Assembly: GCF_013620795.1 (NCBI RefSeq) | Contig: NZ_LGLW01000013.1 | Span: forward strand, 1-64,000 | Source of the DNA: Pseudomonas sp. Q2-TVG4-2 | GTDB taxonomy: Bacteria > Pseudomonadota > Gammaproteobacteria > Pseudomonadales > Pseudomonadaceae | Direction: 5' to 3' | Length of the DNA: 64,000 nt | Part shown: positions 8,984-17,916 of the stretch, in pieces | How positions within the stretch are numbered: the first letter of the stretch is position 1 | Layout: every line of letters begins with the position of its first letter | The notes under the pieces: generated by a model | Database searches by the model: none | What the model saw: the letters and a program-made list of their open reading frames with translations, nothing else | Told to the model about the DNA's origin: nothing | Position numbers and translations under genes: made by a program

Positions 8984-9748
8984 ATGAACGAACCTAATGA
9001 CCGACCCGGACGAGAGGTCCGGCGCTGCGCTTTTTTCTTCGATGTCGACGGCACCCTGGCCGAGATACAGCCTCGTCCCGAGCTTGTTTCCATCCCGCCT
9101 CGCTCGTTGGTGGCGCTAGAGCACCTGCATCTGAGCGAAATTCCCGTAGCGGTCATCTCCGGACGGCCACTCAGCCAGCTCGATGCACTGCTCTCACCAT
9201 TGCGCCTGCCGGCAGCCGGCGTGCACGGGGCCGAGCGCCGCACTGCCGAAGGCAAGATGCAGAACCTGGTCCTCGACGGTGGCGTTTTTCATGCCATCGA
9301 GCAGGAGCTCAAGCAGGCCTGCGCCCAGCATCCCGGCTTGTCGTTGGAAAACAAGACCGTCGCGTTCGCCCTACATTTTCGCCTGGCCCCCGAACTGGAG
9401 GACACCGCCCGAGTGTTGGCTGAGGGCTTCGTCGAGCGCTACGGCGACGTGTTGGCACTGCAGCCGGGCAAGTGCGTGTTCGAACTCAAACCGCGCGGTG
9501 CCAGCAAGGGCGAGGTGATTCGCACCTTCATGCAGGAGGCGCCCTTCAAGGGTCGGACGCCTGTGTTTGTCGGCGACGATCTGACCGACGAGGCGGGCTT
9601 CAGAGTGGTCAACGAGCTGGGCGGGCTTACCATCAAAGTCGGCGCAGGCCCGACCGAGGCCAAGCAGCGTCTGGACTCGGTAGCCGCCGTCGGGACCTGG
9701 CTCGATAGCCTGCTCAGCGCCTTGTCAGAGCAGCCAGAAAACCAATAA
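8984..9748 (+). CDS. otsB: trehalose-6-phosphate phosphatase
   Basis: Dephosphorylates trehalose 6-phosphate to trehalose, an osmoprotectant and desiccation protectant. The 254-residue HAD-superfamily protein has the nucleophile motif FFFDVDGTLAE with Asp20 and Asp22. Motif II lies in AVISGRPLSQLD. The ELKPRGASKGEVI segment provides the motif III Lys region, and VFVGDDLTDEAGF is motif IV. It sits 25 bp upstream of otsA, forming a two-gene OtsBA operon. Confidence 0.95.
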   Translation: MNEPNDRPGREVRRCAFFFDVDGTLAEIQPRPELVSIPPRSLVALEHLHLSEIPVAVISGRPLSQLDALLSPLRLPAAGVHGAERRTAEGKMQNLVLDGGVFHAIEQELKQACAQHPGLSLENKTVAFALHFRLAPELEDTARVLAEGFVERYGDVLALQPGKCVFELKPRGASKGEVIRTFMQEAPFKGRTPVFVGDDLTDEAGFRVVNELGGLTIKVGAGPTEAKQRLDSVAAVGTWLDSLLSALSEQPENQ

Positions 9749-9773
9749 AACCAGACTGAAGCGAGAACGACCC

Positions 9774-11183
9774 ATGAGCCGACTAGTAGTGGTTTCCAAC
9801 CGAGTAGCGCCGATCAAGGCGGGCAAGGTCGCTGCTGGCGGGCTGGCAGTTGGTGTTTATGATGCGCTGCGCCAGGCGGGGGGCATCTGGTTTGGCTGGA
9901 GCGGCGACGTAGGCAGCGCCCCGCAAACCGACACCGAGACCGTCGGCAACATCACCTACGTGACCCTTGGGCTGACCAAGCAGGATTACGACCAGTATTA
10001 CCGCGGCTTTTCAAACGCTACGCTGTGGCCGATCTTTCATTACCGCATTGATCTGGCCCGCTACAACCGTCAGGAATACGAAGGCTATCGGCGCGTCAAT
10101 GCCATGCTGGCGGAGAAGCTCAAGCCGCTGCTCAAACCCGACGACATCATCTGGATTCACGATTACCACCTGATTCCGTTTGCCGAAGCCTGTCGTCAGC
10201 TGGGCATCCGCAACCGTATCGGCTTCTTCTTGCACATCCCGTTTCCGCCGCCGGAAATCCTCACGGTGATCCCGCCCCATAACGAACTGCTCAAGACGCT
10301 TTGCTTCTACGACCTCATCGGGTTTCAAACCGAAACCGACCGGCTGGCTTTTCAGGACTACATGACCCGCGAGGTGCGCGGCATTCTTGAGTCCGACGGC
10401 AGCCTGACCGCCTACGGACAGAATTTCCGGGCTGGGGTCTATCCAATCGGCGTGGTGCCGGATGAGATTCAAGACCTGGCCGAATCCTATAAAACCCGCC
10501 GCAAGCCTATGCGGCGTACCACCGATGTGGCACGCAAAAAAATCATCAGCGTCGATCGGCTGGATTATTCCAAGGGGCTGTTGGAGCGCTTCAAGGCATA
10601 CGAGGCTTTTCTCGAACGCTATCCGGAACACCGACGTGCCGTTGAGTTCGTGCAGATCGCACCCACCTCCCGCTCTGATGTAAAAACCTACCAGCACATC
10701 CGCCAGCAGCTGGAAAGCGCGGCGGGGCACATCAATGGTTGGCTCTCAGACCTTGATTGGACGCCACTGCACTACCTCAACAAGAGCCATGATCGGCGTG
10801 TACTGATGGGGCTCTTCCGCAGTGCCGATATCGGCTTCGTCACGCCGCTGCGCGACGGCATGAACCTCGTCGCCAAGGAATACGTCGCCTCGCAGGATCC
10901 CGAAGACCCGGGCGTATTGGTGCTGTCGCGCTTTGCGGGCGCCGCCCGCGAGTTGACCTCGGCATTGATCGTCAACCCTTATGATTGCATTGGCATGGCC
11001 GAGGCCCTCGACCGAGCGCTGCGTATGTCCCTCACCGAACGCAAGGATCGCTACGAGCACATGATGCGGGCGATTCGCGCCGCGGACCTCGACGCCTGGC
11101 GCGACAATTTTCTACGTGATCTGCGCGCGTTTTCTTCCCGGCCCAGGGCCGATGTGCAGTCGAACCCGCTGTTTACCGTCTAA
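9774..11183 (+). CDS. otsA: alpha,alpha-trehalose-phosphate synthase (UDP-forming)
   Basis: GT20 glycosyltransferase that makes trehalose 6-phosphate from a nucleoside-diphosphoglucose and glucose 6-phosphate. The 469-residue enzyme shows the family marks in order. These are N-terminal VVVSNRVAP with the AAGGLAVG loop, the acceptor-site [11 protein letters not shown], the donor-site RLDYSKGL and, near the C-terminus, [14 protein letters not shown], which contacts the nucleotide sugar. The synthase follows the phosphatase, as in the E. coli otsBA order. Osmotic or stationary-phase control would be usual, but I could not identify a specific promoter. Confidence 0.95.
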   Translation: MSRLVVVSNRVAPIKAGKVAAGGLAVGVYDALRQAGGIWFGWSGDVGSAPQTDTETVGNITYVTLGLTKQDYDQYYRGFSNATLWPIFHYRIDLARYNRQEYEGYRRVNAMLAEKLKPLLKPDDIIWIHDYHLIPFAEACRQLGIRNRIGFFLHIPFPPPEILTVIPPHNELLKTLCFYDLIGFQTETDRLAFQDYMTREVRGILESDGSLTAYGQNFRAGVYPIGVVPDEIQDLAESYKTRRKPMRRTTDVARKKIISVDRLDYSKGLLERFKAYEAFLERYPEHRRAVEFVQIAPTSRSDVKTYQHIRQQLESAAGHINGWLSDLDWTPLHYLNKSHDRRVLMGLFRSADIGFVTPLRDGMNLVAKEYVASQDPEDPGVLVLSRFAGAARELTSALIVNPYDCIGMAEALDRALRMSLTERKDRYEHMMRAIRAADLDAWRDNFLRDLRAFSSRPRADVQSNPLFTV

Positions 11184-11265
11184 GCTGTGACGTCCCGGTC
11201 CGCACACTTGTCAAAACGCAGACCGATTCGTAACGTGCGTGTCGGAATGCAAGGCCAGAACAGAT

Positions 11266-11910
11266 ATGAACGATCTTGATCAGCTATTCGAGAACAATGC
11301 GCGCTGGGCAAAAGCCATCAACGAGGAAGACCCGACCTTCTTCGCCAAGCTGGCCAAGCAACAGGCACCGGAATATCTCTGGATCGGCTGCTCCGATGCA
11401 CGAGTCCCGGCCAACGAGATCGTTGGCATGCTGCCAGGGGATCTGTTCGTTCACCGCAACGTTGCCAACGTCGTGTTGCATACCGATCTGAATTGCTTGT
11501 CGGTCATCCAGTACGCAGTCGACGTGCTCAAGGTGAAACATATCTTGGTCACTGGGCATTACGGCTGCGGTGGCGTAAGAGCCTCCATGCGCGACGACCA
11601 GCTCGGCCTGATCGATGGCTGGCTGCGCACCATTCGCGACTTGTATTACAAGCACCGGGACCATATCGCCAGCTTCCCGACCGAGGAAGCGCAGGTGGAC
11701 CGCCTGTGCGAGCTCAACGTTGTCCAGCAGGTGGCCAATGTCAGCCATACCAGCATCGTCCAGAATGCCTGGCACCGAGGCCAGGCGCTGGCCGTGCACG
11801 GATGCATCTATGGCATCAAGGACGGCATCTGGAAAAACCTGAACGTCACCATCAGCAGTCCCGAACAATTGCCTGCGCAATACCGCCTTCGGCCGTACCG
11901 ACCGGTCTGA
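11266..11910 (+). CDS. can: beta-class carbonic anhydrase
   Basis: Zinc enzyme interconverting CO2 and bicarbonate in the cytoplasm. Counting from the ATG at 11266, the zinc ligands are Cys42, Asp44 (IGCSDAR), His98 and Cys101 (TGHYGCGGV), exactly the spacing of E. coli Can. The protein has 214 residues. An upstream in-frame GTG (11239) is unlikely because the family starts at MNDLDQLFENN. The stop codon overlaps the ATG of the following EamA transporter (TGATG), implying coupling. Confidence 0.94.
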   Translation: MNDLDQLFENNARWAKAINEEDPTFFAKLAKQQAPEYLWIGCSDARVPANEIVGMLPGDLFVHRNVANVVLHTDLNCLSVIQYAVDVLKVKHILVTGHYGCGGVRASMRDDQLGLIDGWLRTIRDLYYKHRDHIASFPTEEAQVDRLCELNVVQQVANVSHTSIVQNAWHRGQALAVHGCIYGIKDGIWKNLNVTISSPEQLPAQYRLRPYRPV

Positions 11911-12821
11911 TGGCCAGCCGCCAAGGATGGGCCTACGCCGGCCTGCTGCTCGCTGTGCTCTGCTGGAGCGGTAATGCACTGGTGGCACGTGCTTTTCACG
12001 AGGCAATCCCGCCGCTGACCTTGTCGTTCTGGCGCTGGGTGTTGGCGACCTGTCTGTTACTGCCTTTCGTCGCGCGTTCGATCTGGGCCCACCGCGCAAC
12101 CCTGCGCGCCGCAAGCTGGCGCCTGCTGATCATCGCCGCGCTTGGTATCAGCAGTTATAACTCGCTGCTTTACTCTGCGGCGCAGAGTACCGAAGCCATC
12201 AACCTTACCCTGGTCAACACCTGCCTGCCGCTGTTCACCTTTATCGGCGGCGGGCTGTTGCTAGGTGAATGGCCCGCACGGCGCGCCTGGTTCGGCATGG
12301 CGATCGCCGCGGGCGGTCTGATCTATCTCATCAGTCGCGGCAGTTGGGTGGTTTTCAGCAGCTTGTCTTTCCAGACGGGCGATTTGATCATGCTCGGGGC
12401 GGTAGTGGTTTGGGCGCTGTATTCCCTGCTTTTACGGCGCTGGGGCAGCTTTTTGCAGGTTCCACCGCTGACGCTACTGGGTGTGCTGATGCTGATCGGC
12501 ACGCCGCTGATTCTGCCGTTCTACCTGTTCGAACTGAGCCAGGTCGGTGGCTTCACGCCAACCCTGACCAATCTTACCGCCATCGCCTACACCGCCATCT
12601 TCGCCTCGCTGGTGGCCTATCTCTCGTGGAACCACGGCGTTAAAACGGTCGGCGCGGCGAAAGCGGCCATGGCGACCTATCTGATGCCGGTCTTTACCGC
12701 GATGCTCGGCTGGCTGGTGCTGGGCGAGGGGCTGCGGACGTTCCACTGGGTGGGCGGTGGGCTGATCTTCACCGGGCTGCTGCTGGCAACCCGACCTGCT
12801 GCGCGTAGCGCAGTCCGCTAA
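11910..12821 (+). CDS. EamA/DMT-family transporter
   Basis: Inner-membrane drug/metabolite transporter superfamily member, about 303 residues with ten hydrophobic segments in two EamA repeats. The first repeat opens with AYAGLLLAVLCWSGNALV; the second begins near FQTGDLIMLGAVVVWAL. The ATG lies within TGATG at the end of the carbonic anhydrase gene. The open frame extends upstream through can but is not family-like there. The substrate cannot be told from sequence; relatives export amino acids or metabolites. The C-terminal EGLRTFHWVGGGLIFTG is typical of the family. Confidence 0.85.
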   Translation: MASRQGWAYAGLLLAVLCWSGNALVARAFHEAIPPLTLSFWRWVLATCLLLPFVARSIWAHRATLRAASWRLLIIAALGISSYNSLLYSAAQSTEAINLTLVNTCLPLFTFIGGGLLLGEWPARRAWFGMAIAAGGLIYLISRGSWVVFSSLSFQTGDLIMLGAVVVWALYSLLLRRWGSFLQVPPLTLLGVLMLIGTPLILPFYLFELSQVGGFTPTLTNLTAIAYTAIFASLVAYLSWNHGVKTVGAAKAAMATYLMPVFTAMLGWLVLGEGLRTFHWVGGGLIFTGLLLATRPAARSAVR

Positions 12822-12837
12822 CGCCAAGCCGAACAAG

Positions 12838-12864
12838 AAGAGCCCCGCGTGCGCGGGGGCTCTT
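12838..12864. terminator. bidirectional intrinsic terminator between the EamA gene and the 63-aa gene
   Basis: A G+C-rich stem AAGAGCCCCGCG (12838-12849) pairs with CGCGGGGGCTCTT (12852-12864), with flanking A and T tracts. It lies between two converging genes and could serve both. Confidence 0.75.
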
Positions 12865-12865
12865 G

Positions 12866-13057
12866 TCATTTGCGCTTGTGGTTGTCCGGATCGTCTTCGT
12901 CGCTGCCGTTCATGCGGGTACGCGTGGGTTTCAGGCTATGCCCGACCGGTTGCGTACGGTCCGTATGGGCGGTGTTGCCGATCTCCACCTCGTCGGCGGT
13001 ATTCGCCAGCTCGTGATCGCTCTTCTCGTGCGGGGTCGTCTTGTCGTCTTTGGCCAT
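12866..13057 (-). CDS. small hydrophilic, probably disordered protein
   Basis: A 63-residue polar protein (MAKDDKTTPHEKSDHE...) rich in Asp, Thr, His and Lys, with no hydrophobic segment. I start at the ATG at 13057, which has GAGGTG six bases upstream; a frame-extended ATG 12 bases earlier lacks such a site. Function unknown. It is the second short disordered protein in this region, after the acidic one at 8.3-8.8 kb, and shares the 12838-12864 terminator. Confidence 0.6.
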   Translation of the reverse strand: MAKDDKTTPHEKSDHELANTADEVEIGNTAHTDRTQPVGHSLKPTRTRMNGSDEDDPDNHKRK

Positions 13058-13159
13058 GCTGCACCTCATGGTTGTGGAAGACTCAAGATTTTGAACAGGC
13101 CTGCAGGGCGATGTTCATGCCAGTGGTCAGATCGCGGACGCAATGAGAGCAGTAGTTAC

Positions 13160-13462
13160 TTAGCGTTTGCTATTGGCGCAGACCATGCGGCCCTTCATAG
13201 CCTCTTGCTTGACGATGTACTCGCCTACCAGCGGACGGCTCTGCAGGTAGTGCTCGGTGGTCTTGTGGTAGGTGAAGGCCGATTCGTCGCGGTATAGCTC
13301 GTAGAGATATACAAGATCAGGATCATTCAGATCCTGCACGACATCGAATACCAGGCAATCCGGCTCGTTCTGTACCGAAGCAGCGGCATTGGCGCGCATA
13401 GCCACCATGAACTGAGCGAACGAGCCGGGCTTGAGCTGAGTTTTCAAAATGAGACAGTACAT
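13160..13462 (-). CDS. antibiotic biosynthesis monooxygenase (ABM) family protein
   Basis: A protein of about 100 residues with the dimeric alpha/beta-barrel ABM fold, related to quinol monooxygenases (YgiN type). Visible family features are the N-terminal strand YCLILKTQLKPGS and the central FDVVQDLNDPDLVYLYELYRD. Next comes the ESAFTYHKTTEHY helix, which carries the conserved His near the active site. The start is set at the ATG at 13462, with AGGA 5-6 bases upstream; the ATG at 13468 sits too close to that site. It is divergent from the glyoxalase-family gene and may share its control. Confidence 0.8.
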   Translation of the reverse strand: MYCLILKTQLKPGSFAQFMVAMRANAAASVQNEPDCLVFDVVQDLNDPDLVYLYELYRDESAFTYHKTTEHYLQSRPLVGEYIVKQEAMKGRMVCANSKR

Positions 13463-13496
13463 AAACATCCTATTTTGTTTTATGGTTGTTGATTAA

Positions 13497-13506
13497 TTGT
13501 ATACAA
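13497..13506. promoter_or_regulatory. perfect palindrome TTGTATACAA in a divergent promoter region
   Basis: A 10-bp perfect palindrome lies in an AT-rich island between the ABM and glyoxalase-family genes, 15 bp upstream of the latter's ATG. The form resembles GntR-type operators (TTGTATACAA class). No GntR gene is adjacent, so the regulator is unknown. Confidence 0.4.
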
Positions 13507-13520
13507 AAAAGGATCAAGCC

Positions 13521-13925
13521 ATGCCAAACCGTCCCGGTCGCCTTAATGGCCTGCGTCACCTGGCGCTTACTGCTCCGAATCTCGAAGAGTGCGAACGCTT
13601 TTATGTCGACGTGCTGGGCATGGAAGTGCTCAACCGCGCCAGCAAGGATCTCGTCTACCTGACCTGCGGCAACGACAACCTTTCTCTGGGACGCGCCTCT
13701 GCAAAAAGCAGCGGCGTCCAGGCGATGGATCACTACGGCTTCATCGTCGACAGCCTGGAAGAGCTCCACGCCTGGTATGAATACCTGCAAACTCAAGGGG
13801 TAACGCTGCTCGATCGCCCTTTCGCTCACAGTGACGGCGCCCATAGCTTTCATATACTCGACCCTGCCGGTAATACGGTTCAGCCGCTGTACCATCCGGC
13901 GATATCGGGGCAGCGTTTGCGGTGA
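13521..13925 (+). CDS. VOC (glyoxalase/extradiol dioxygenase) family protein
   Basis: A 134-residue vicinal-oxygen-chelate protein with two beta-alpha-beta-beta-beta modules. The first metal ligand lies in GLRHLALTAPNLEECERFYVD. The second is in MDHYGFIVDSLEEL, and a C-terminal acidic ligand region follows in SFHILDPAGNTVQPL. This pattern fits glyoxalase-like or ring-cleavage-like enzymes with an unknown substrate. AAGGATC lies 8 bases upstream of the ATG. It is divergent from the ABM monooxygenase gene. The pair could act together on a quinone or catechol-like compound, but this is inference. Confidence 0.8.
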   Translation: MPNRPGRLNGLRHLALTAPNLEECERFYVDVLGMEVLNRASKDLVYLTCGNDNLSLGRASAKSSGVQAMDHYGFIVDSLEELHAWYEYLQTQGVTLLDRPFAHSDGAHSFHILDPAGNTVQPLYHPAISGQRLR

Positions 13926-14416
13926 TGTGAAGCGAGAACAAGGTTTGTGGCGGTGTTCGCCTGGGTCCCATCGGCGGCTAAACGTTTGTGGCGAAATCGA
14001 CTTGCGCTGCGGATGTCTTTGCCAGCTATCGCATGTGCTGATTGGTAGCGGAGTTGGGCGAGGCAGGGCAGCGTCTTAGCGATGCAACGGACGATAGCAG
14101 GCTTTGGCGGAGTCGACTTTTGGCCAGGAGCGGGGGTTACTGGAACTTGGGCCTGCAGATAATCGACGCCGATTCGATAGCCGCAGACAATCCGTCAGCG
14201 GAAGATCCGTGGGACTACTAATTGGCCCCATGGTCCGCAACAGCATAGGCCTGCGAGAACCCGCAACGGCACAGACATAAGCCGCGTGGCGGCGAGCGAA
14301 CTGCTGCTCCGGAGCGGGCCCATACGAACGGCCAAATGAAAACCGTTCTCCTGGAATGCCGACTGCGCTGAGTCGCTAACCGGTGGCGCCGCTAACCTCC
14401 CGCCGATATCCTCGTG
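13926..14416. other. 491-bp intergenic stretch with no recognised gene
   Basis: Both strands were scanned for short genes, tRNA-like folds and repeats. Only brief frames occur, none with a family-like sequence or good ribosome-binding site. It may be the decayed left flank of the accessory segment that follows. Confidence 0.5.
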
Positions 14417-14890
14417 TCAGACAAAGCCGATCCAGCGGCCGGCTATGAGGATAGAAAGCCAAAGAACGGCGGATGCGACGGCCAGGGCGCGAACTCGCAC
14501 AGTTGGTTGGCCGCCGCACAGGGCGATATCAAAGCGCTCGCCGCGATGCTGGAGTGCGATGTTGCAGATTGCTAGCACTAGCAGTGCGGCCTTGCAGAGG
14601 AAGGCTGGGTTCTCTGCGTACTCCGCCGGCTTCACTGAGAACAACCAAAGCCCCGTTATCACCGCAAGTGTGGCGCCCGTTGTCGCTGCGCGTACAAGAA
14701 AGGGTCCAAGGACCGGCAGATCCCGTCCGTGCGTTGAACGCAAAAGGAGCAAATCGAGCGGCAGGATCGCGCCTAGGAGTAGCCCTATGCCAAGGATGTG
14801 CGCTGCATTGACGACCAGATAGGCGATCCAGTATTCCTGCAGGAAGACGGCACCGGGCCAGCCGGCAACTGATTGCAGAAAAACCGTCAT
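14417..14890 (-). CDS. integral membrane protein, DUF6644/DUF2214-like
   Basis: A 157-residue protein with four strongly hydrophobic segments (AAHILGIGLLLGAILPLDLLL, then ATTGATLAVITGLWLF, ALLVLAICNIAL and AVASAVLWLSILIAGRW). It fits small four-helix membrane proteins of the DUF6644/DUF2214 type; function is not known. It lies 10 bp after the periplasmic DUF6152 gene, so the two probably form an operon and may act as a membrane/periplasm pair. The ribosome-binding site is weak. Confidence 0.7.
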   Translation of the reverse strand: MTVFLQSVAGWPGAVFLQEYWIAYLVVNAAHILGIGLLLGAILPLDLLLLRSTHGRDLPVLGPFLVRAATTGATLAVITGLWLFSVKPAEYAENPAFLCKAALLVLAICNIALQHRGERFDIALCGGQPTVRVRALAVASAVLWLSILIAGRWIGFV

Positions 14891-14900
14891 CGCCGCGTCG

Positions 14901-15338
14901 TCATTCCTTGATACGCTCCGGATACATGTCGTATTGCTTGCCGCCGACCGTGATGCGCACGGCTTTTATATGCGCTTCGTTCGGCTCCTTGGTGCGGTTG
15001 CCGAGTACCGTGATGCCATCTCCTACCTTGGCGGTATCGCCGGTGAAACCGGAACGTTGCGTCTGGTTCGGATTCCCCAGATCGACTTGCCATAAACGGC
15101 CGTCTTGAGCCTTTACGCGCAAGACCGGATGAGGTGGCGCCATCGAAATCTCGGTAATCGTGCCCTTCAACTCCGACTGCTCTTCTTCCGCCCAGGCCCA
15201 GCCGTGGTGAGCGAAGGCCTGCGTTGCAAACAGCACCATCGCTGTGACGCAAAGCGTTAAGACCATACGATGCGCAACATCGCGCGCGGTGATGGTGATT
15301 GCTCGGGTGGCGGTTCGGCTTTCGCTTGATACGGACAT
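14901..15338 (-). CDS. DUF6152-family exported protein
   Basis: A 145-residue protein with an N-terminal signal segment (MVLTLCVTAMVLFATQAFA) and, directly after the predicted cleavage, AHHGWAW, the hallmark of DUF6152. The mature part is a small beta-rich domain (LKGTITEISMAPPHPVLRV, then VDLGNPNQTQRSG). Start is taken at the ATG at 15338, seven bases after AAGGAGC; an ATG six bases earlier is too close to that site. The His-His pair at the mature N-terminus could bind metal, but no function is established. Confidence 0.75.
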   Translation of the reverse strand: MSVSSESRTATRAITITARDVAHRMVLTLCVTAMVLFATQAFAHHGWAWAEEEQSELKGTITEISMAPPHPVLRVKAQDGRLWQVDLGNPNQTQRSGFTGDTAKVGDGITVLGNRTKEPNEAHIKAVRITVGGKQYDMYPERIKE

Positions 15339-15600
15339 AATCATGCTCCTTTGGGCGAATAAAAATGAGAGTCCGACACGTTGAACCCAGTTCCTGGTTT
15401 TTTCAGTACAAGAACTGCCTGTGCCTACGGTCCGTAAAGTGATGTGTAGCAGCCTTTTTGAACACCCGCCTTTGGCCGAGCAGCCTTATGGCGAATCTGC
15501 ATGGTTTGAATATTCGTACGAAGAATGCATGAGGTCGGACGTAGGATTGTTTGTTAGCTTTGGATGAGCAGCTAAGAAATTCATTTCAGAGGTGCGATCT

Positions 15601-16866
15601 GTGTCCTCATCCCTTCGAAAAGGTAACTGGTACCACGGCTGGAACATCGTTGCTGCCGCCACGGTCCTCACGCTGCTGACGGTTGGAATGCGCCTCGGGA
15701 TCGGGCCATTTTTCCTGCCGATGGCGGAGGACCTGGGCTTTAGCCGTAGCCTTCTGGCTACCATCGTTGGGATTGGCATGCTGTTCTATGGCTTAGCGAT
15801 GCCTCTCGCGGGATACCTTGTTGGGGTAATAGGAACGCGCTCCGTGTTGTTGCTCGGAACGGCAATAGTCGTTGCCTCAACGATATGGACAGTCGTTGCA
15901 CGTACGCCTTTCACCTTTCTACTCTCATTCGGTGTGCTGCTCTCGATTGGTCTTGCGTTCACCAGCCCAGTGGCGCTAACGCCGGTCATTAGCCGATGGT
16001 TTACTCGGCAACGTGGTATGGCGCTGTTCTTCCTGTCTACTGGTTCAATGGCTGGTATGGCGGTACTGACGCCGCTGCTGACGCTGTCTATTACGTTATT
16101 TGACTGGCAAACCACACTTGTTGGCTTCGCTATTACATTCGCTGTGGTAACCGTGCCGGCAGCCTTATTCATCATTAAGGACGAGGTGCCGCAAAACTCG
16201 GATCTGCTACAAGCGACGCCTAGTTCTGCGCCCTCAGCTAACAATGCGGCGCCTGGGGAGTTCACGTTCGGTGCCGCTATGCGCACTTCGCCCTTTTGGA
16301 AAATCGTGCTCGGCCTGTTCGCATGCGGATACAGCATGAATCTTCTTGGGACTCATGGCGTACCTATGCTCATGGATCACGGATTCGACGCCATGACGAG
16401 CTCTTATGGCATCGGGCTCATCGGTCTTGTGGCCATTGCTGGAACGCTGGTACTGGGTCGATTGTCCGACCGGCTCCCTCGAAGGAACATCCTAGGGGCG
16501 ATTTACTTCATTCGGGGCCTGGGATTCTTTGCGCTACTCCTAGTAGGTACCCATTGGGAGCTGTACATCGCGGCGGCTATTGGAGGAATGGTTTGGGCGG
16601 GCAGTATTGCAGCTTCGTCGGCCATACTCGCGGACGTATATGGCGTGCGGCTGGTTGGCGTTATGTACGGAACTGCTTATTTGGGCCATCAGGTCGGAGC
16701 AATGATCAGCTCATGGCTAGGCGGGTGGGGGTTCGAGCAATTCGGTACCCATTGGCTCGCCTTTGGTAGTTCAGGCGGGCTGCTTTTGATTGCCGCAGTG
16801 GTTTCGCTAAAGCTGCCGTTGAATGGTTTTACATTTCCGCAGCCGGTAACGGTTTCGAAAGCCTGA
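15601..16866 (+). CDS. MFS transporter, monocarboxylate/oxalate-formate antiporter-like
   Basis: A 421-residue major-facilitator protein with about twelve hydrophobic segments. It begins WYHGWNIVAAATVLTLL, a phrase typical of the oxalate/formate-antiporter and monocarboxylate subgroup. The interdomain loop is near residues 195-220, and GRLSDRLPRRN is the MFS motif A repeat at about residue 285. I use the GTG at 15601, 8 bases after AGAGG, rather than the GTG at 15592 that overlaps that site. By eye its codon choice is less GC-biased than the core genes, suggesting acquisition. It converges on the PEP mutase-like pseudogene. Confidence 0.85.
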   Translation: MSSSLRKGNWYHGWNIVAAATVLTLLTVGMRLGIGPFFLPMAEDLGFSRSLLATIVGIGMLFYGLAMPLAGYLVGVIGTRSVLLLGTAIVVASTIWTVVARTPFTFLLSFGVLLSIGLAFTSPVALTPVISRWFTRQRGMALFFLSTGSMAGMAVLTPLLTLSITLFDWQTTLVGFAITFAVVTVPAALFIIKDEVPQNSDLLQATPSSAPSANNAAPGEFTFGAAMRTSPFWKIVLGLFACGYSMNLLGTHGVPMLMDHGFDAMTSSYGIGLIGLVAIAGTLVLGRLSDRLPRRNILGAIYFIRGLGFFALLLVGTHWELYIAAAIGGMVWAGSIAASSAILADVYGVRLVGVMYGTAYLGHQVGAMISSWLGGWGFEQFGTHWLAFGSSGGLLLIAAVVSLKLPLNGFTFPQPVTVSKA

Positions 16867-16944
16867 GTCGGCGCGTTTCCGAAGCGTAGCAACTTGCTGT
16901 GGCGCGCCCATCCTGAGCGGCGTGTCAGAGTTGCTTAATGCGAC

Positions 16945-17776
16945 TCAGCGAGGTGAACCGAATAGTTTGTTGAGCTCCGCACCTGAGGGCGTATCGATAA
17001 AACCATCGAATCGACCCTGTTCACTCATCGTCCGGGCGGCGGTGATAAAACCGCCCCAAGCTGCTCGAGCCAAGGCACCGCCCACGCTGATTCGCCTCAC
17101 GCCAAGATCGGCCAGATCTTGTACAGACAAGTCACTGGCCCAGCCGATGAGGACGTTCACAGGCTTAGGTGCTACTGCGCTGACAACCGTCTGGATTTCT
17201 TTCCGCGTCTTGAGGCCAGGGGCATACAAACAGTCGGCCCCCGCGTCCGAATAGGCAAGTAAACGCTCGATGGTATCGTCTAGGTCTGGGCGATCCACGA
17301 AGTAGTTTTCTGCACGTCCGACCAAGAGGGTGTCGCCGCCATTTGCATCGATAGCTGCACGGGCTGCCTGCATGCGCTCCACAGCTTCCGATTTGTCTCT
17401 CAACGGCTGTCTTGAGTCGCCTGTTGAGTCTTCAATCGAAAGGCCTGCCACGCCGGTATCGACAGCCATGCTGACACTTTCGAATATCCCCTCGGCGGTC
17501 ATTGCATAACCGCTTTCGAAGTCCGCATTGATAGGAAGGTTGCTAATGGCGGCCATATAACGCATATGAGCCAACGTATCGGAGCGGGACAGCTGACCGT
17601 CAGCTCGTGATTGCGACCACGCATAGCCAGAGCTGGTAGTCGCTAGCGCTTTGTAACCGAGCGTCTCCAGGATACGGGCGCTGCCAGCGTCCCACGGGTT
17701 GGGTAACAAAAAAGCATCCTGTCCGATGCATCTCACGAAATACCGCACGTTTTTCTGTAGCTGTGAGTTGAGCCAT
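16945..17776 (-). pseudogene. isocitrate lyase/PEP mutase-family gene, frameshifted near its 5' end
   Basis: The gene should start at the ATG at 17776 (MAQLTATEKRAVFREMHRTG), which has GGAGGGAG upstream. That frame runs only to the A6/T6 run at 17708-17713. The conserved body (LLPNPWDAGSARILE, ATTSSGYAWSQSRADGQ, NADFESGYA, LSIEDSTGD, GRAENYF) continues in another frame to 16945. Removing one T from the run restores CFLLPNPWDAG, which fits the family. The fault is therefore a single +1 change. Relatives act on C-C or C-P bonds of 2-oxo acid-like substrates. The continuous frame from 17835 replaces the conserved N-terminus with unrelated residues. Sequencing error in the homopolymer is the alternative. 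Confidence 0.75.
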
Positions 17777-17916
17777 GGCTCCCTCCAAGGGACGGTATCT
17801 AGCCGGTATCTTGCTGGGGCAGAAGCCCAAATCACCTTATTGATTCGCCTCTAGTTTCGTAGAGACTGCGATCGGCTGCAAAGGCCGGACGCTGTCCGCT
17901 GCGAGAGGCAGGTTTC

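Noticed and set aside
11493..11909. Long N-terminal extension of the EamA transporter
   Set aside because: It overlaps the carbonic anhydrase in another frame and lacks membrane segments.
17600..17835. Continuous 296-codon frame read as an intact PEP mutase-family gene
   Set aside because: Its first 45 or so residues are unrelated to the family, while the expected N-terminus lies in the neighbouring frame behind a good ribosome-binding site.
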